Shown piece by piece: positions 1 to 11,345 of a DNA stretch of 36,154 nt. The stretch's first letter is position 1. Every line of letters begins with the position of its first letter. The notes below the pieces were generated by a model. That model worked only from the letters and a program-made list of their open reading frames with translations, was not told where the DNA came from and searched no databases. Where the stretch lies: the NCBI RefSeq assembly GCF_022376445.1, contig NW_025955353.1:1-36154 (forward strand), given 5' to 3'. The translations under genes were made by a program, and so were the position numbers. The DNA comes from Fomitopsis serialis (Eukaryota > Basidiomycota > Agaricomycetes > Polyporales > Fomitopsidaceae).

Positions 1-226
1 GTCGTATTCCGTTGTCTGCTTCATTGTGTAGCCATATGGGCATGTCACGGAGTATGTTCCGTGCAAAAGCCAGGCCTTCCTTTCGTACGCCGTATTTCTT
101 GGCTATTTTGAACATTGTCCTTAGGCCCTCCGGAATTGCTGAAGACTTGAAGTTCCAGGTTTGTAGGAATACATTGCCTCGGATTGATATTGGCATTTGC
201 TCCTCGTTCTTTGGGGGGGACCGCCA
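1..226 (-). mobile_element. Fragment of a non-LTR (LINE, Tad1/I-like) retrotransposon, C-terminal part
   Basis: Read on the minus strand, 226 to 1 is open to the window edge. It encodes a segment with NVFLQTWNFKSSAIPEGL, then KIAKKYGVRKEGLAFARN and MPIWLHNEAD. This block is familiar from fungal non-LTR retrotransposon proteins, where it lies between the reverse transcriptase and the C-terminal part of ORF2. The frame meets a stop at 227-229, next to a run of seven C, so the upstream part is either missing or shifted. It is the same broad class as the reverse transcriptase at 25777-26997 but covers a different part of the protein, so the two cannot be compared directly here. The element is truncated by the window and is surely not functional as seen. 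Confidence 0.7.
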
Positions 227-1190
227 TCAGGGAAAACCGCCCAAACCACCAAGCACTTGGCTAGACTCCAGGAGAACCAAAAGTGTCAACAAGAGTTCTT
301 GAGCGGTTAAACAGCACTGGAAAAGCCCAATCACTTTCCAATACAAGTCCCTTAATCTGAAGACCGAGGTTTTGACGGAAACCGCTTGGAATAGTCAACG
401 GCGCTCCGCGGAGCGCTTGCAAGAGGCGTAATTAGGCGCCCATGACACCCAGATGCCCTATTGGGGTTGATTTAGCTCACTGGTGAGAACTCTGTAACTC
501 TCGTGAGAGCTTTCAGAGCTTCTAATAGTATGTTTAAATAAACTGAATGATTTTGCAGCGCTTAGAAATTGCTTCAGACACACCCTTAGAGGACCATAGG
601 GTTCGCAATTCATGGTATTCATCAAATTGGGCATTGCATACAATTGTGATACATAAAAAAACATCCAGCGGTTGACGTACAGAGAGACACGAGGTATTGT
701 AGCTGGAGGGGTGAACGGCAGGCAACGATACAAAAGGAGACCTGGCAAGGCATGACGAATACAGACATGACGGACAAGTATTTACCAACGACCAGCAAGG
801 TCGGAGACATCAGGGTAGTCCTACACCGTCTGTTGACATGAAGGCAATGTTGGTTTATAAATGAACGTCAGACAATACCACTATGCTCACCTCAGAGTAT
901 GCCCTTGCTTCTCCCATCCTCAAGCCGCCGGCAGCGAACTCTGCGTACTCGACGAAGGACCAGCAGCCTCCTGATTAGTACTCGTGGAAGGCACCTGCAC
1001 GTTCTTCCGCCAACGAGCCGACAGAAGATCCATGTCGAGGTTGAGGTTCAAGACCGCGGCGCGCGATCCATCTTGCTCCGCAACTTCAGGCTCGGCGATC
1101 CGCGCAACAGTTCTGGCCAGAGACCCTTCAGTAGTTCAAGTGTTTTGAGAAAATACTGCGCCTACCGTATGCCATTGGCCAGTGATTTGT
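227..1190. other. Gene-poor stretch left of the transposon island
   Basis: I see no supported gene here. There is a perfect 16-base palindrome (GCGCTCCGCGGAGCGC, 401-416) and moderately AT-rich sequence from 480 to 880. The part from 899 to 1190 is GC-richer. On the minus strand it could hold a further 3' exon of the DUF6532-like gene, but no frame is convincing. If the Plavaka element has a left terminal repeat, it should lie here or further left; I could not recognise one. Confidence 0.4.
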
Positions 1191-3683
1191 TCATTGATTT
1201 GACCAGCTCGCTGATCCCTCATTGAAAGCTGGGCTCTTGGGATCAGCCAACCGTCGCAGCATGTCGATACCAGCTTTGAAGCGGTCGTGCCTGCAAATAA
1301 ATACGTCAGTATCAACGTTGAATTATTGAATTGATCTGCAGGCTCGACGCACTCCGGCGCGTATGTCTTCTCGTCGAAGTTAATGGTGACGTTGCCCTTG
1401 AGCGACTCGTCCAGAGTCACAAGTATCTAACAACTCCTAAATCAGACTGTACATTGTTTACATCACTAGGACACTCACCGCGCTGCACGCAAGGGCAATC
1501 ATGTTGCTCGATAAAGGGACCGTGTTGATGTCGAAGCGTTCACGGTTCTCGGGGCGCAGTGCCTCAGGATGCTGCCCGAGCCACCATTGACGAGCCATGA
1601 CTTCAGCGATAGCCTCGTTGTGGAACGGGGCGTCACGTTCCGCCACCCACAGCTGCTCCATGTGAGCAAACCATTCTGTTATCATCTGGATGGTCTGCGC
1701 ACCGATGGTTCAACTTCAGGATCCGGCATCTTGAGGTTGCCGTGGTGAAAGGTATCCCCGTCCTTGAGGAACCGAATACGCGCCTCCAGGGCATTCTGCA
1801 GCTTGTCCGCACGGGCGACAGAGCTCAACCGGTCACCGTTGGGACCAACGTCTGACACCTTGAGGGACAAGAACTCCTTCTCCACGACACGTTTGGCCTT
1901 CTGTTTCACCTCTTGGCGAAACTGCGCTGCCAGCTTGTAGACCTGAAGCCGTAAAAGTGGAAGTCAGCCAGATATCACAATTGAAGGCTAACACTCACCC
2001 TCCTACGCATTTCTTTCCTGATGGAGTCTATTTCGATCAGCTCATCGTATCTCTCCTTGAACTTGGGTGCCCGATATTTCTTGTGCTTGCTGATGACCCT
2101 GTCGTACATCGTCAACGGAGCGTCCCACCTGTCGATGACCTTGTCATTCTTGCGGGGCCACGCGTTCTCGAGGCTCAGATAGACCCTGAACTCGAGCTGG
2201 GCGTGCTGCACCAAACTCTTCATCGGCTCCTGGTCAAGCTCGGCATATGGGTCGTCGTCCTTGGACGCCTTGGAGCCTTTCTTCTTGCCCTGAGCCTTGG
2301 CCTTCGCAGCCTTCACTTTTGGCTGCGGCTTCTCCTCAGACTTGACAATAATCTGTTGACTCCGTTAGTGCTGTAATCCATCCACATATTCCACATACCT
2401 CGTCGTCGTCGATGTCAGAGCCGCTCTCCTCGGCCTTGCTCAGGCTCTGGTCGCTGTCTTCCTTAGGGTCCTTGTCGGAGACTTGGTACGACTCGCTGTC
2501 ATCCCCCGAGCCGTCCTCGGTATGCCGTCTATTCTTGGCGACCCCTCGAGCTGACTCGCGGGGGTCTCACAACTGGTTATTTAGTTAGCCATGTATACTC
2601 TGCAAGGCAACTCACTCTGGGACTCCCAGTTCTCCAAACTCGCATCGTCATCGGGCAGCTGATCCTTCTCGCTCTCCTCTTCACTTTGCACCCGCGCAAC
2701 CTTCTTCCCACTACGTATGCCTGTCTCGCACAACGCAATAAGTCTGTCAAAGATGTGTATAGTGGTAAAGTTGGCTTACGGAGTCGATCAGCCACATCCT
2801 GCTCCTCCTTGGACAAGTTTCGCAGCGGAGGATCCATCGGAATGACGACCTCGACCCTCTTCTTCCCGGGCGATCCCGCTTCAAGTAAGTTGTGTACATT
2901 AGAAGCAAGTGTCAATACAAGATTATTGGCCACTCACGCGATGTAGTAGGGGAGCTATGCTCCCCAGATGGCACCCGCCTAGCTCCAGCCGACTTGCCAG
3001 GGCTCTGCGTCTTCGTCCTCTTCTTATCAGGCCCATCCGGAGCTCTCCCAACAACTTCGGCGTCACTGTCTGCCTTGTCTGACACCTGGTCAGCCTTTCT
3101 CTTGCGCGGCCTCGGGCGGGGCTTTGGCTTGGGAGGCGACTCAACTGTATAATCATGAGATAGCTCAGTGACCGTCTGCATCAACAACTCACCGTTCGCC
3201 ACTGCCTTGCCCTTGACCCTCGACGCAGCCGGCTCATGCTCAGAGGGAGTCGAACGCGCCTCCTCGTCTCCGCTGCCTGGCTGCTCATCAGCCGTTACAA
3301 CTTCAGGGTCATCTTCGCCATCGGCATCCTCCTCCATCATAACCTCGCTCTTTGCTTGTATGGCTTCACAGGGGGTAGTTAGAAAGTCGACGCAGTGACG
3401 ACCGCTGTGACGTACATTGCAGGCGATCCTTCTCCTCGGTGGGTGCCTTCCTCATGTCCGCAAGAAGGCGACGAGCCTTTGCTGTGACCTCTTTTTCCGA
3501 GGCATCTGGGTTCGTCATCCTCACCACCTCTTTCATGCGCTTGAGAGCTTCGGCATTGCTCGAGGTCGCAGATGCAGGCGCCGCCGCCGCCGCCTTGGAG
3601 GTCGTCTGCTTCTTTCCGCCGGCTTGCGGCTTCGACTTGCTGGCCGCGGCAGCTGAACCAGCCCTCGTTCGACGTGTGACCAT
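1191..3683 (-). CDS. DUF6532-like protein with basic/acidic disordered N-terminal half
   Basis: A multi-exon minus-strand gene. The first exon begins MVTRRTRAGS and is rich in Ala, Lys and Ser. The next exons are acidic (for example MMEEDADGEDDPEVV) and basic (KPKPRPRPRKRKADQ), which suggests a nuclear protein. The C-terminal half (2316 down to 1191) holds the helical domain: YRAPKFKERYDELIEIDSIR, FLKDGDTFHHGNL, then NEAIAEVMARQWW and MIALACSAV, ending with INFDEKTYAPEC and HDRFKAGIDMLRRL. The order and wording resemble Pfam DUF6532, a domain expanded in Agaricomycetes with no known function. Introns of roughly 50-60 bases separate the blocks. An alternative start at 3811 joins in frame through a GTGCGT...TAG intron. 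The end is uncertain: the frame stops at 1191-1193, but another frame just beyond (ELVKSMNKSLANGIR) looks like natural C-terminal sequence, so a small frame break is possible. Family assignment is from motif memory, not a search. Confidence 0.6.
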
Positions 3684-3986
3684 AACTAGTTGAATGAAGA
3701 AGGCAGCAAGACAGAGAGAGAGTCAAGATGTGGTGGCAACGCACCGTTGATTGTTGACGATTGCGGAGATGCGGAGCAGCCGCCGAACTCCGGTCCACCA
3801 TCGCCAAGCATCGTTCTGGTAGCTCCGAGTTGTCCAGACTAAAACTTAGGCCTCAGACTTGAGCAAAACGCGTCAGTGTAGAATGAAGGTTGAGCAGCCC
3901 AGTAGCACGGCAGTCAGGGGAGGTTAAGCGGCAACATCAATGTATTGGAATATATTCCCGTAGACGTAATGACAGAGGCGTCAATA

Positions 3987-5332
3987 TTAATGGAAATGTT
4001 CGTTCCCTTCCCAACCGTTCCGCCCTCCATTCGTCCATTTGTCCATCTCCCTGTCTGTATGGAATACTATAGAAGCGCGGCGCCCGACGAAGTGTAGATT
4101 GAAGTGAGTAATCCGGTATGATGGAAACGCTACAAAGTCGCCGTTGCGCAGTGGAAAGACGAGGCCGGGTTCGTACATACATAATTCTCCACCGGTGTGA
4201 TCTCCGATAACAAGCACGACACACAGAGCTTTGTCTTGCCGGTCCCTGTGAGCTGAAGTGGTGACATTGAGGTTTACGACAAGCGACAGGAATGGATGCA
4301 CTATTGAGTGCGCATTCCCCGGAAGCACTTCTGCGTCCATACTAAGGTCGTGGTACTCCTCGGGCAGCCAGCACTTGATCTATTGTCTTTTTGTCAGCCC
4401 AGATCAGAGAATGTCAAAAATGAAACTCTTGCATGCTCCGCCATCCATTCAAAAACACCTTGGAATATCTCCTCTAGATTCTGATATATCTCCTCGAACT
4501 TGCTCATGTCCCGGGAGGGGTAGGGGAGCATCTGCGTGTAGTTAGTCCGCGAATGATCGTCCTTCTCTGAGAGGATGGGATGGGAGCTCGTAGGAATTCC
4601 ATGTCCCTGTTGATGCACCCCTTTATCAGCCTTGGGCCTACGTAGAGGAACCTAGTGTCAAACACATACCCTTGTTCCGTGACGATTGTACCACGAGAAG
4701 TGGAGAGCTGGGAAGCGGTACTCTCGGCCCTCTGATGCGGAGTCAGTTTCCTGAAGATTTGCGGACTGAGCCTCGAAGGCTGCCACCAAGTAGGCTATCA
4801 GCATCTGTCGCATATGATCAGGCATGGATGGGAACACGCATGCCACCAAAGAGCCCTGGCCGTCCTCGATTCTGAGCGGAGCGCTTCAATGCAATTAAGC
4901 TCTCCGGATGTGCGCAACCAGTGATATGTTATACCTGATAATGGAGGGCAAAACCCTCACGTATTCGCTGCCATCAACACGGCCACCGTCCCTATACATC
5001 CCCGACAGCTTGGACAGGTCAGAGAAATGCGGGTGCTTGGCGGAAAGGCGTACCTTGATCCTCAACTCAGAAATACTCTGAGGCTCTGCGGCTGCCTCGG
5101 CGAGAGAACGTTGCTCTTCCGTCCACGTAAACGCTTCGTCTTCGTCCTTCGGCACTGGGAAAGTGAGGTTCTTGTCCAGTCCCAGCTCGTACCCTTGCAG
5201 TGTGACCTTTTCCGTCAGCTGAGCAGGGCGTTCTGTGGTTTTGCCCTCGGCGCAGGGTCCCATATCTTCAATTTCATCGTCGCTGACATCATCCAATTCA
5301 GTCAGAGGCGATGGAGGATCAACAACGTCCAT
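3987..5332 (-). CDS. 2-oxoglutarate/Fe(II)-dependent oxygenase, TET/JBP-like family of Agaricomycetes
   Basis: A multi-exon minus-strand gene. The N-terminus is acidic (MDVVDPPSPLTELDDVSDDE). The middle exons carry MPDHMRQMLIAYLVAAFEAQ and HFSWYNRHGTR, then a helical block. The last exon carries the oxygenase core: AEVLPGN, the iron-binding HxD as HRD (His codon 4248-4250, Asp codon 4242-4244), then GGELCMYEPGLVFPLRNGDF, the distal THFNLHF (His codons 4104-4106 and 4092-4094) and RRASIVFHTDRE, where an Arg would bind 2-oxoglutarate. Known for the family: Agaricomycete TET/JBP-like oxygenases oxidise 5-methylcytosine and are expanded together with KDZ and Plavaka transposons. Here a Plavaka transposase lies about 6 kb away, which fits. 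Inference: it may demethylate or mark the transposon itself. The start at 5332 is uncertain; a spliced join to the gene to the right (C) is also in frame. All core residues appear present. Confidence 0.75.
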
Positions 5333-5513
5333 GTCGCGACGTTCATGTCGGAACAGGCACTGGCTAATGGACGTTAGGTGGAGGTTCTGAGGGTCTTGGA
5401 GCATCGAAGAACACGGGGCCCAGACAGCAAGATTTCTGGGGATGGGAGTAAACGTGCTATTGTAGTTGGTGAATAACAGTATCACCAATTGATACGTAGA
5501 GTTCTGGAACGAC

Positions 5514-8500
5514 TTACTTGAGATCCAGCCAGCTCAGAGCTTCGTCGGATTGCTCTAAGTTCCAGCATGCAATCGTGTCCGTGGACATGCAGAGTTCGGT
5601 CAGGACATCCTTATGGAAGAGAGTATCGAACGTCAATGGAACTGATTGGCGTAGGCTGGCGACAGCTGGAATGATGTGTTTGATAACCGTCTGACCTGCG
5701 GGTGTAGCTAGTTCGAAACTCATTACACCACATACCAATATCAGGCATGTCTCGAGCACGTACCGGGATCCGGATCTCGAAGAACGTTGGACACTTGCCA
5801 TGCGAAGTTCCCTATGGATTTCATCAGGGGCACACGCATATTTGCAATAGCCACGATTGCGAGAGTGTAGATAGAACCTGACAAGACATCAGTACGTTCA
5901 ACCCTCCCAGATCTAACAGGTAAAGCCAATATACCTCCAAGGGCAACGGCTGCAAATTTGCTGGCCGCCGCAATCCAATACATGAACGTGCGACGAGGCG
6001 GGGCTCCAGCAAGTCCCCGGACATGACGGCGATAAACTTCTGATATGGTCAGCGAACCACGACGACGCAGACTGAATCAACTGTCAGATGAGAGTCTGCA
6101 GTGACGGTGACGGAACCTGCCTTGTGCATTTGCATAGCAATTGGAGATAGTGTATGATTGTTAGAAAGCTCACTGCGGTGCCATTGCGTTCGATTCGCTT
6201 GCATCGCTGCAGGATGGACGGCAGACTGTCATCGAAGAAGCCTTCGCCGACGTCCCCGTCTCTCAGCAACCCAGCGAGAGATGTTGTACATTCTTGCAGT
6301 GAATTGGCAACGACCGCGCTTCCAAGTCGTGCCAGAAAAGGTGCTACAGACGGGGCCAGAGCCATCGCCGTCCTATTGCGTTGAACCCACTTTCTGACTG
6401 CTGCTCCGCCCGTCTTCTTTTACAAGTTTCTCCAAAAGTGTAGTCAGCACGTCGATGATGTTTGGATTTCTTGGGCTTTGCTTGATGACGCGCGCGACTC
6501 GCGGTGTGCCTTGTCGAGACTGGTAGTCTGTTTGCAAGCAGTACTGATACGGAAACAATTGTGCACTCACCATTGGTCTCAGGCGGTGCATCATCCTCTG
6601 TTCCTGTCACCTCTTTCGCGTCTTGGAGTGTCCTTAGCTTGTACTCCGGAGTATGCATCGAGACGTGCACTCACTAGGCTGTCCTGTCTCCTCCCACTCT
6701 ACTCCTGTCACCCCTCCCGTTCCTTCGTCGTCGGGAAAGCTGGGTGTACTAGAGCGTGTCGAGGGTGCTGCTCGGCCCGTAGCTCCAAGCCGATTTCCCT
6801 GGGCATTGGCCGAGTCCCGAAGACGCCACAGAACTGATTGGAGAAGTCGGTCAGCCAGTGGACATTGCTCTAGAACCGCTTCGAGAGCAGTTGCCTCAGT
6901 TAGGGAGAGAACGAGATTGATCATGGGGTGTGGGCAGGGATCTGTTGCCAGTGGGTCGTCGGACATGGTCAGCGAAGACATCTGTTGACGCCCATACCGA
7001 CAGCCTCACCCAGGCGAAAGAGGAAGAAGATTGGATTGACCTTGGCAAAAACGATGTACATACATACGAAGATTTGTTATACGTAACGTGTCCTTTATAT
7101 ATTCGTAGCTGCCACTGCCTATACATCGTAGGCACTTGGAACCCACGCACCTTGCACCGCGGGCTCCCCCTTCACGATATCCCTCAAGCGATCCCCAGCG
7201 GTCGTCATAACCGCCATTCTGACGTCCGCAACACAGTGTGTGACCATGGACTTGACATATTTCATCGTCACTCGACCCTTGAGTTGCTGGGCAATGGGAT
7301 CCGTGTTGAGGTCGACTTCCTGGTTTGGATAGCCCAGGAGGTGCCTACTGAGAAAATTGAGGATGACGGCATTAATGCCGCGGTGTAGCGAGTAGAACAT
7401 CCTCGAGGTGGGCGGATGCGCCGCCATGGCAGTGAACGCTTTGACAGCAAGAACCTGTGATTTGAGCAGCTCGTCCCTGAAACGAGCTACAGCTGCCCGG
7501 GAGGCATAGGGGGAGTGAACCCATGGTTTGCCAACATCACGGGATATCTCCTACGTCCAGATGGAGTGAGATCTAGTAGAGTACAGAGGCATTGGAACTC
7601 ACCAAAGAAACGAAGTCTTGCAGTACTCGGGGAAGTGCATGCTTCTCTATACCGGCGCGTCGGACCTTGTGGAAGTCCCATGGGTGTGCCAGAACGATAT
7701 AGGCTCGAGCTGCTCCGTGGAGAACCAGATTGTCCAACTCCACCTGATCTACCGCCGGCCTTGCAGTGCCCCTCCTCCAGTAAACGGCGGGGGCGAAGGT
7801 GAGATCGTTGGTCCTGATAATCTGTCGAAACCCGCCTGCCTCAGACACTAGCGTTCTCTGCAGCGTCGTCCCCCTTCCCCATCGCCTCCCCAACCCTTTG
7901 CGAGCGGGTTTGTACTTGAAGAGGCCGCTAGGGGTCGCCATGCGAGTCTTGGAGTGAACCCAAGTTCTCTCCCAGACGTGTGTGAGGAGCTTAGGTGACT
8001 TGATCTTTGACTCTCGCACGAAGACGAAGAACATCGAGAGGGCAGGCTGAGCCGTAACACCCAGGAGTTTCTCCATCTGCAGAGGATGGTTTTAGCGGTG
8101 AATGAGCGATAGGTACAAGGACTCACCTTGCCCATGATATTGGGGGCGGACTGGGAGACGCAAACCTCGAGCAAGACCAAGACATGCGCCGCTGCACCTA
8201 AGAAAATGAGCAGGCACAGATCGGGTTTGATCCACCCGCCCAAGCCGTCTTGAAGTAAGTACGAGCTGGCCGAGGTGAGGCCGGATACCTGACCCGAGGA
8301 GTAGAGATGGGCGTTATTGGATGCATGAAGGTAGGCATAGGTATAGAGGAAGTGGAAGACTTGTTGAAAGTACGAGATGAGCCCCTCATGAGTATGGCTG
8401 GGCATGGCGGCTCTGAGGTGAGTTCAGTACGAGAGCGTTGGGATGGAGTTGTACTCACCTACATCTACACGCCTTTCCCATCGGCGTTATCCATGACACA

Positions 8501-8527
8501 ATCGACAGCTTCGTTGTATCGGTCCAT
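5514..8527 (-). CDS. Gene C: large protein of unknown function in the Plavaka island
   Basis: I do not recognise this protein. It is a multi-exon minus-strand gene of perhaps 750-900 residues. A possible start is MDRYNEAVDCVMDNADGKG (8527). The next exons encode HTHEGLISYFQQVFHFLYTY, a hydrophobic stretch DLCLLIFLGAAAHVLVLLEV (about 8160-8215, perhaps a buried helix), then KMEKLLGVTAQPALSMFFVF, WERTWVHSKTRMATPSGLF and AARAYIVLAHPWDFHKVRR. A later exon (7119-7551) reads DISRDVGKPWVHSPYASRAA and TAMAAHPPTSRMFYSLHRG without a break. Downstream exons at 6634-6981 and 5514-6365 are less certain; they contain PHPMINLVLSLTEATALEAV and a basic segment. The last exon ends SWLDLK, and the same bases also form a good splice donor (CAA|GTAAGT), so the gene may continue into the oxygenase gene. 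The coherent codon pattern argues for a real gene; no enzyme motif was seen. Confidence 0.55.
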
Positions 8528-8579
8528 CCTTGCTTCTTGTATTCCGCGCTTCCGGACCGCGGGACTAAGGTAAGCGCGC

Positions 8580-8601
8580 GTGCAACGCGTTGCACACACC
8601 A
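8580..8601. promoter_or_regulatory. Perfect 16-base palindrome GTGCAACGCGTTGCAC followed by ACACCA
   Basis: The palindrome GTGCAACG/CGTTGCAC lies about 50 bases upstream of the proposed start of gene C and is followed by ACACCA. A near-identical copy lies at 10794-10817. Two copies of such a site, each upstream of a gene of the same island, suggest a protein-binding site (transposase or transcription factor). This is inference; an alternative reading places the site inside a longer first exon that starts at 8653. Confidence 0.4.
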
Positions 8602-8703
8602 CTGGGATGCCTTGCAAGACGCGTAAACTCGGTTCATAACGATACACATGCATCAGTGAAGATGGGATATGAGTAGTAATATACATATGACTAGTGAGTG
8701 GCC

Positions 8704-10427
8704 TCAATCTTCGCCGTCGTACATCTCCTGCCTGAACAGACCGACCTCACCGTACGGTCCGATACCGCCGCCTAAAAATGCCTTGCCTCCTATGCCACTA
8801 AGTCCGCTGGCGATCTGCTGCGACGCCGCGTGCATCATGGACATAAGATCTGCGCCAACGTTTCCCCAATCTTTCGATCGAGTCTGCACAGGGGGACGCT
8901 TCGTCCACTGTTGCGGCTTCAGTTGATGGAGGTAGTGCCAGGTGAGGATAGATTGCATGCGAGCGTTGAATGTGAGGAATGCGTCGGGAGGCATCGTCTT
9001 CGGTGAAGCTGATCCTGGCTGAATGAGATCCAGCCACCGCTGTTCGAAACGAGATGAGTACGGCTGTGCAAGTGGCGTATATGACCTCTCGAACTGACCA
9101 TGAAATTGGGATCGTTCTCCCAATCCTGGAACCCCACTGCACTCGCAGCTCGATGATTGAACATGACGAACTCCTGTCGTTCGTACGACAGCATGCAGCA
9201 TTCGATCCGTGTACCGGGGTCGAAGCTCGAGGCCGGTATGAACTCAAGACCGTCATGACCCTCGCCTAGATCTCCTATAAGGACGATCATGAAGCCCTGG
9301 AGCCTCTTGAGGGACGGCACGGCGGCGGCCATCTATATAGTCCTTGTGAGAACATAAGCTGCCGCGCCACAAGATGGCTTACCTTCTTTGCTTGGTACAA
9401 GAACTCTGTTCTGCTCTGAGCCACCATAACAAGGAAGACCTCCCTACCGAGTTTGCTCTCGTGTCCGTCGAGCCTGACCGCGCCATATTTGATGCGAAAC
9501 TGCACGTCAGAGTTCTTGATTGTTGTCCGGGGTGCAACGCTCGTCGTGACCTTGGACCAGCCCATCCCGCTGACGGACATGTATCTCTTGACAGTGGACG
9601 CGATGGGAAAGGCGAACTCCTCCTCGAACGTTGGCGCTACAGCGATCGCTCTGCGTTCCTGCGGCCAGAAATCAAGACTGTGTCACATTAGCGTCAAGCA
9701 TCATGAACACATGTCACTCCGCCCACTCACGTTAAGCAACGGATGAAAGAAATCCAGTGCTTCAGTATGCCGGTGTGCAAGTCCCACTGCCAGCTCCTCG
9801 CCAAAACATCTTGAATCAGCCAGAACTGTTGTTCCGCCATCCCCGTAATGGACTGAAGAAATACATGATGAATGAGCGAGAATCGGTCGATTCATGACGG
9901 GATTATCCTACCTTCGTCAAAAACCCGTCTCGATTGTTAGCCACCCACTGATTCTGTAGCTCCCAAATCGCCACGAAGGCCTCGCGCATGACCTCCTGCT
10001 CATCACCATCTGGGAGGACCCGCCTGAAGAGGTCCCAAAAATCGTCTGGGATCCCCCGGTTAGCGGAGGCCACGCCAACCTTCTGGGCAGAACCATAGGC
10101 CTCCAGGTCTCGGATGACCTGCATATTCTGACCGCGGGGGTCATGTTCATCTAACGAGGTGTCGGCATCAAACGAGGTGTCGGGGGAATAGATGTCTGAG
10201 TCCGGCGCATAGGAGCGAATGCTGTCGTTTGTGTCAGGGACCGACGGCGCAGACCCGTAGTCCGAGTCATAATCACTTCCGTAGTTAGCGCGCCGGGGGG
10301 ATCGTGGTGGCCAGACATAGTGAGAGTCGGCAGCCCGCGTCGAAGTCAAGAGCGTAGGTTCGTCAGCCACTTGTGGGCCATGGGAACAGCCCGGGGAAAA
10401 CACGCTACAACTCCGAAACCGGAACAT
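8704..10427 (-). CDS. Gene D: protein of unknown function, about 500 residues, in the Plavaka island
   Basis: No domain is recognised. It is a five-exon minus-strand gene that reads coherently. Exon 1 has a repetitive acidic tract (YGSDYDSDYGSAPSVPDTND and SYAPDSDIYSPDTSFDADTS), then IPDDFWDLFRRVLPDGDEQE and FVAIWELQNQWVANNRDGFL. Exon 2 reads MAEQQFWLIQDVLARSWQWD. Exon 3 reads FPIASTVKRYMSVSGMGWSK and KYGAVRLDGHESKLGREVF. Exon 4 starts MAAAVPSLKRLQGFMIVLIG. The last exon ends in a Gly-rich tail, IGGKAFLGGGIGPYGEVG, with the stop at 8704-8706. Introns have GT...AG borders, for example after FLTK and after NFM. The start ATG at 10425-10427 is the first in frame but a further upstream exon is possible. 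The position between gene C and the transposase, in the same direction as the oxygenase, suggests cargo of the same mobile unit; the function is unknown. Confidence 0.6.
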
Positions 10428-11345
10428 GTACCACCACGGTCTTAGTCTCTCCGTCAAGGTATTCAGAAATGCAACTTACCGATTCAGCCTTGCTACGGCT
10501 CGCGGCATGCTTGCCTCACGACAATCATCGGCAATGCGTTATGTCAAGGGAATAGGGCGGGAGTCAGGCATCGCGGTAGCGCAACGTTTGACGCGTCATG
10601 CAGGCCAAAAAAGGCAGGTCCGCCGTACCGCTGTGAACCACTGTTGGTATCTCAACTGCAATAACAGATCAGCACGTACCCATCTGAGTGCACAAGATGC
10701 ATGAGTCACCATCTTATGAGTATTAAGGAGGGTACGCGGGCCATGGGAAAGCCGTGGGGCCATGCATGGACTCTCATGAGCCGTCCCTTGAGAGTGTGCA
10801 ACGCATTGCACACACCATAAAAGGCAAGTGCGTACTATACAACTCTCCTCAACGAATATCACCCTGGCAAATGACAGCAACATTACTTACTGGCGCAGCG
10901 ATTGATGAGCGTGGCTTGTCAGACGATCCTTCATGAGTACAGACCATAGTCCATCTATGGTAGACGCAAGCGAATTACTGAATAACTGACGCTGTCACTG
11001 AACCGATACTGACGATCCCTACAGGATGAAAGACTTACCACAGACTCAAGGAACACGCTCATAGACGGTCCAGTGAATGCTAAGAAGGTAATGGCATGGA
11101 TGGGATGCGGAAACCAGGGAAGTATGACATGGGCGAGAAAGCACGGCGACCTTTACCTCATAACTCGAATGAATGGGGATCAGACGCCGGTACAAGCGAC
11201 TTTACGGCGCTCCGAGAGTGGTGAGCATCGCTACGTATTCCTTTGGGAGGACATAACACCTCTCCATACCACATGTGAGCACGCTCCAGCGACTACACTC
11301 CCGTGTTCTAATATTTCTTTGTATTGACAGCCATATTTCAAGCTC
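10428..11345. promoter_or_regulatory. Divergent intergenic region between gene D and the transposase
   Basis: About 900 bases without a supported gene separate two genes that point away from each other, so it should hold both promoters. It contains the second copy of the palindromic site (10794-10817) and a looser inverted repeat ACTCTCA...TGAGAGT around 10770-10796. Short open frames on both strands look accidental. Confidence 0.45.
10794..10817. promoter_or_regulatory. Second copy of the palindromic site: GTGTGCAA-cgca-TTGCACAC
   Basis: The arms are 8 bases and the spacer is 4, followed by ACCA as in the copy at 8580. One base differs in the core (CGCA against CGCG), which breaks the perfect dyad of the centre but leaves the arms paired. 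It sits in the divergent region between gene D and the Plavaka transposase. Confidence 0.4.

Noticed and set aside
12..302. Plus-strand open frame of 96 codons at the left edge
   Set aside because: The opposite strand of the same bases encodes recognisable LINE protein sequence.
1957..2376. Plus-strand open frame opposite the DUF6532-like gene
   Set aside because: It is an antisense shadow: Leu/Val-rich, no homology recognised, opposite clear coding sequence.
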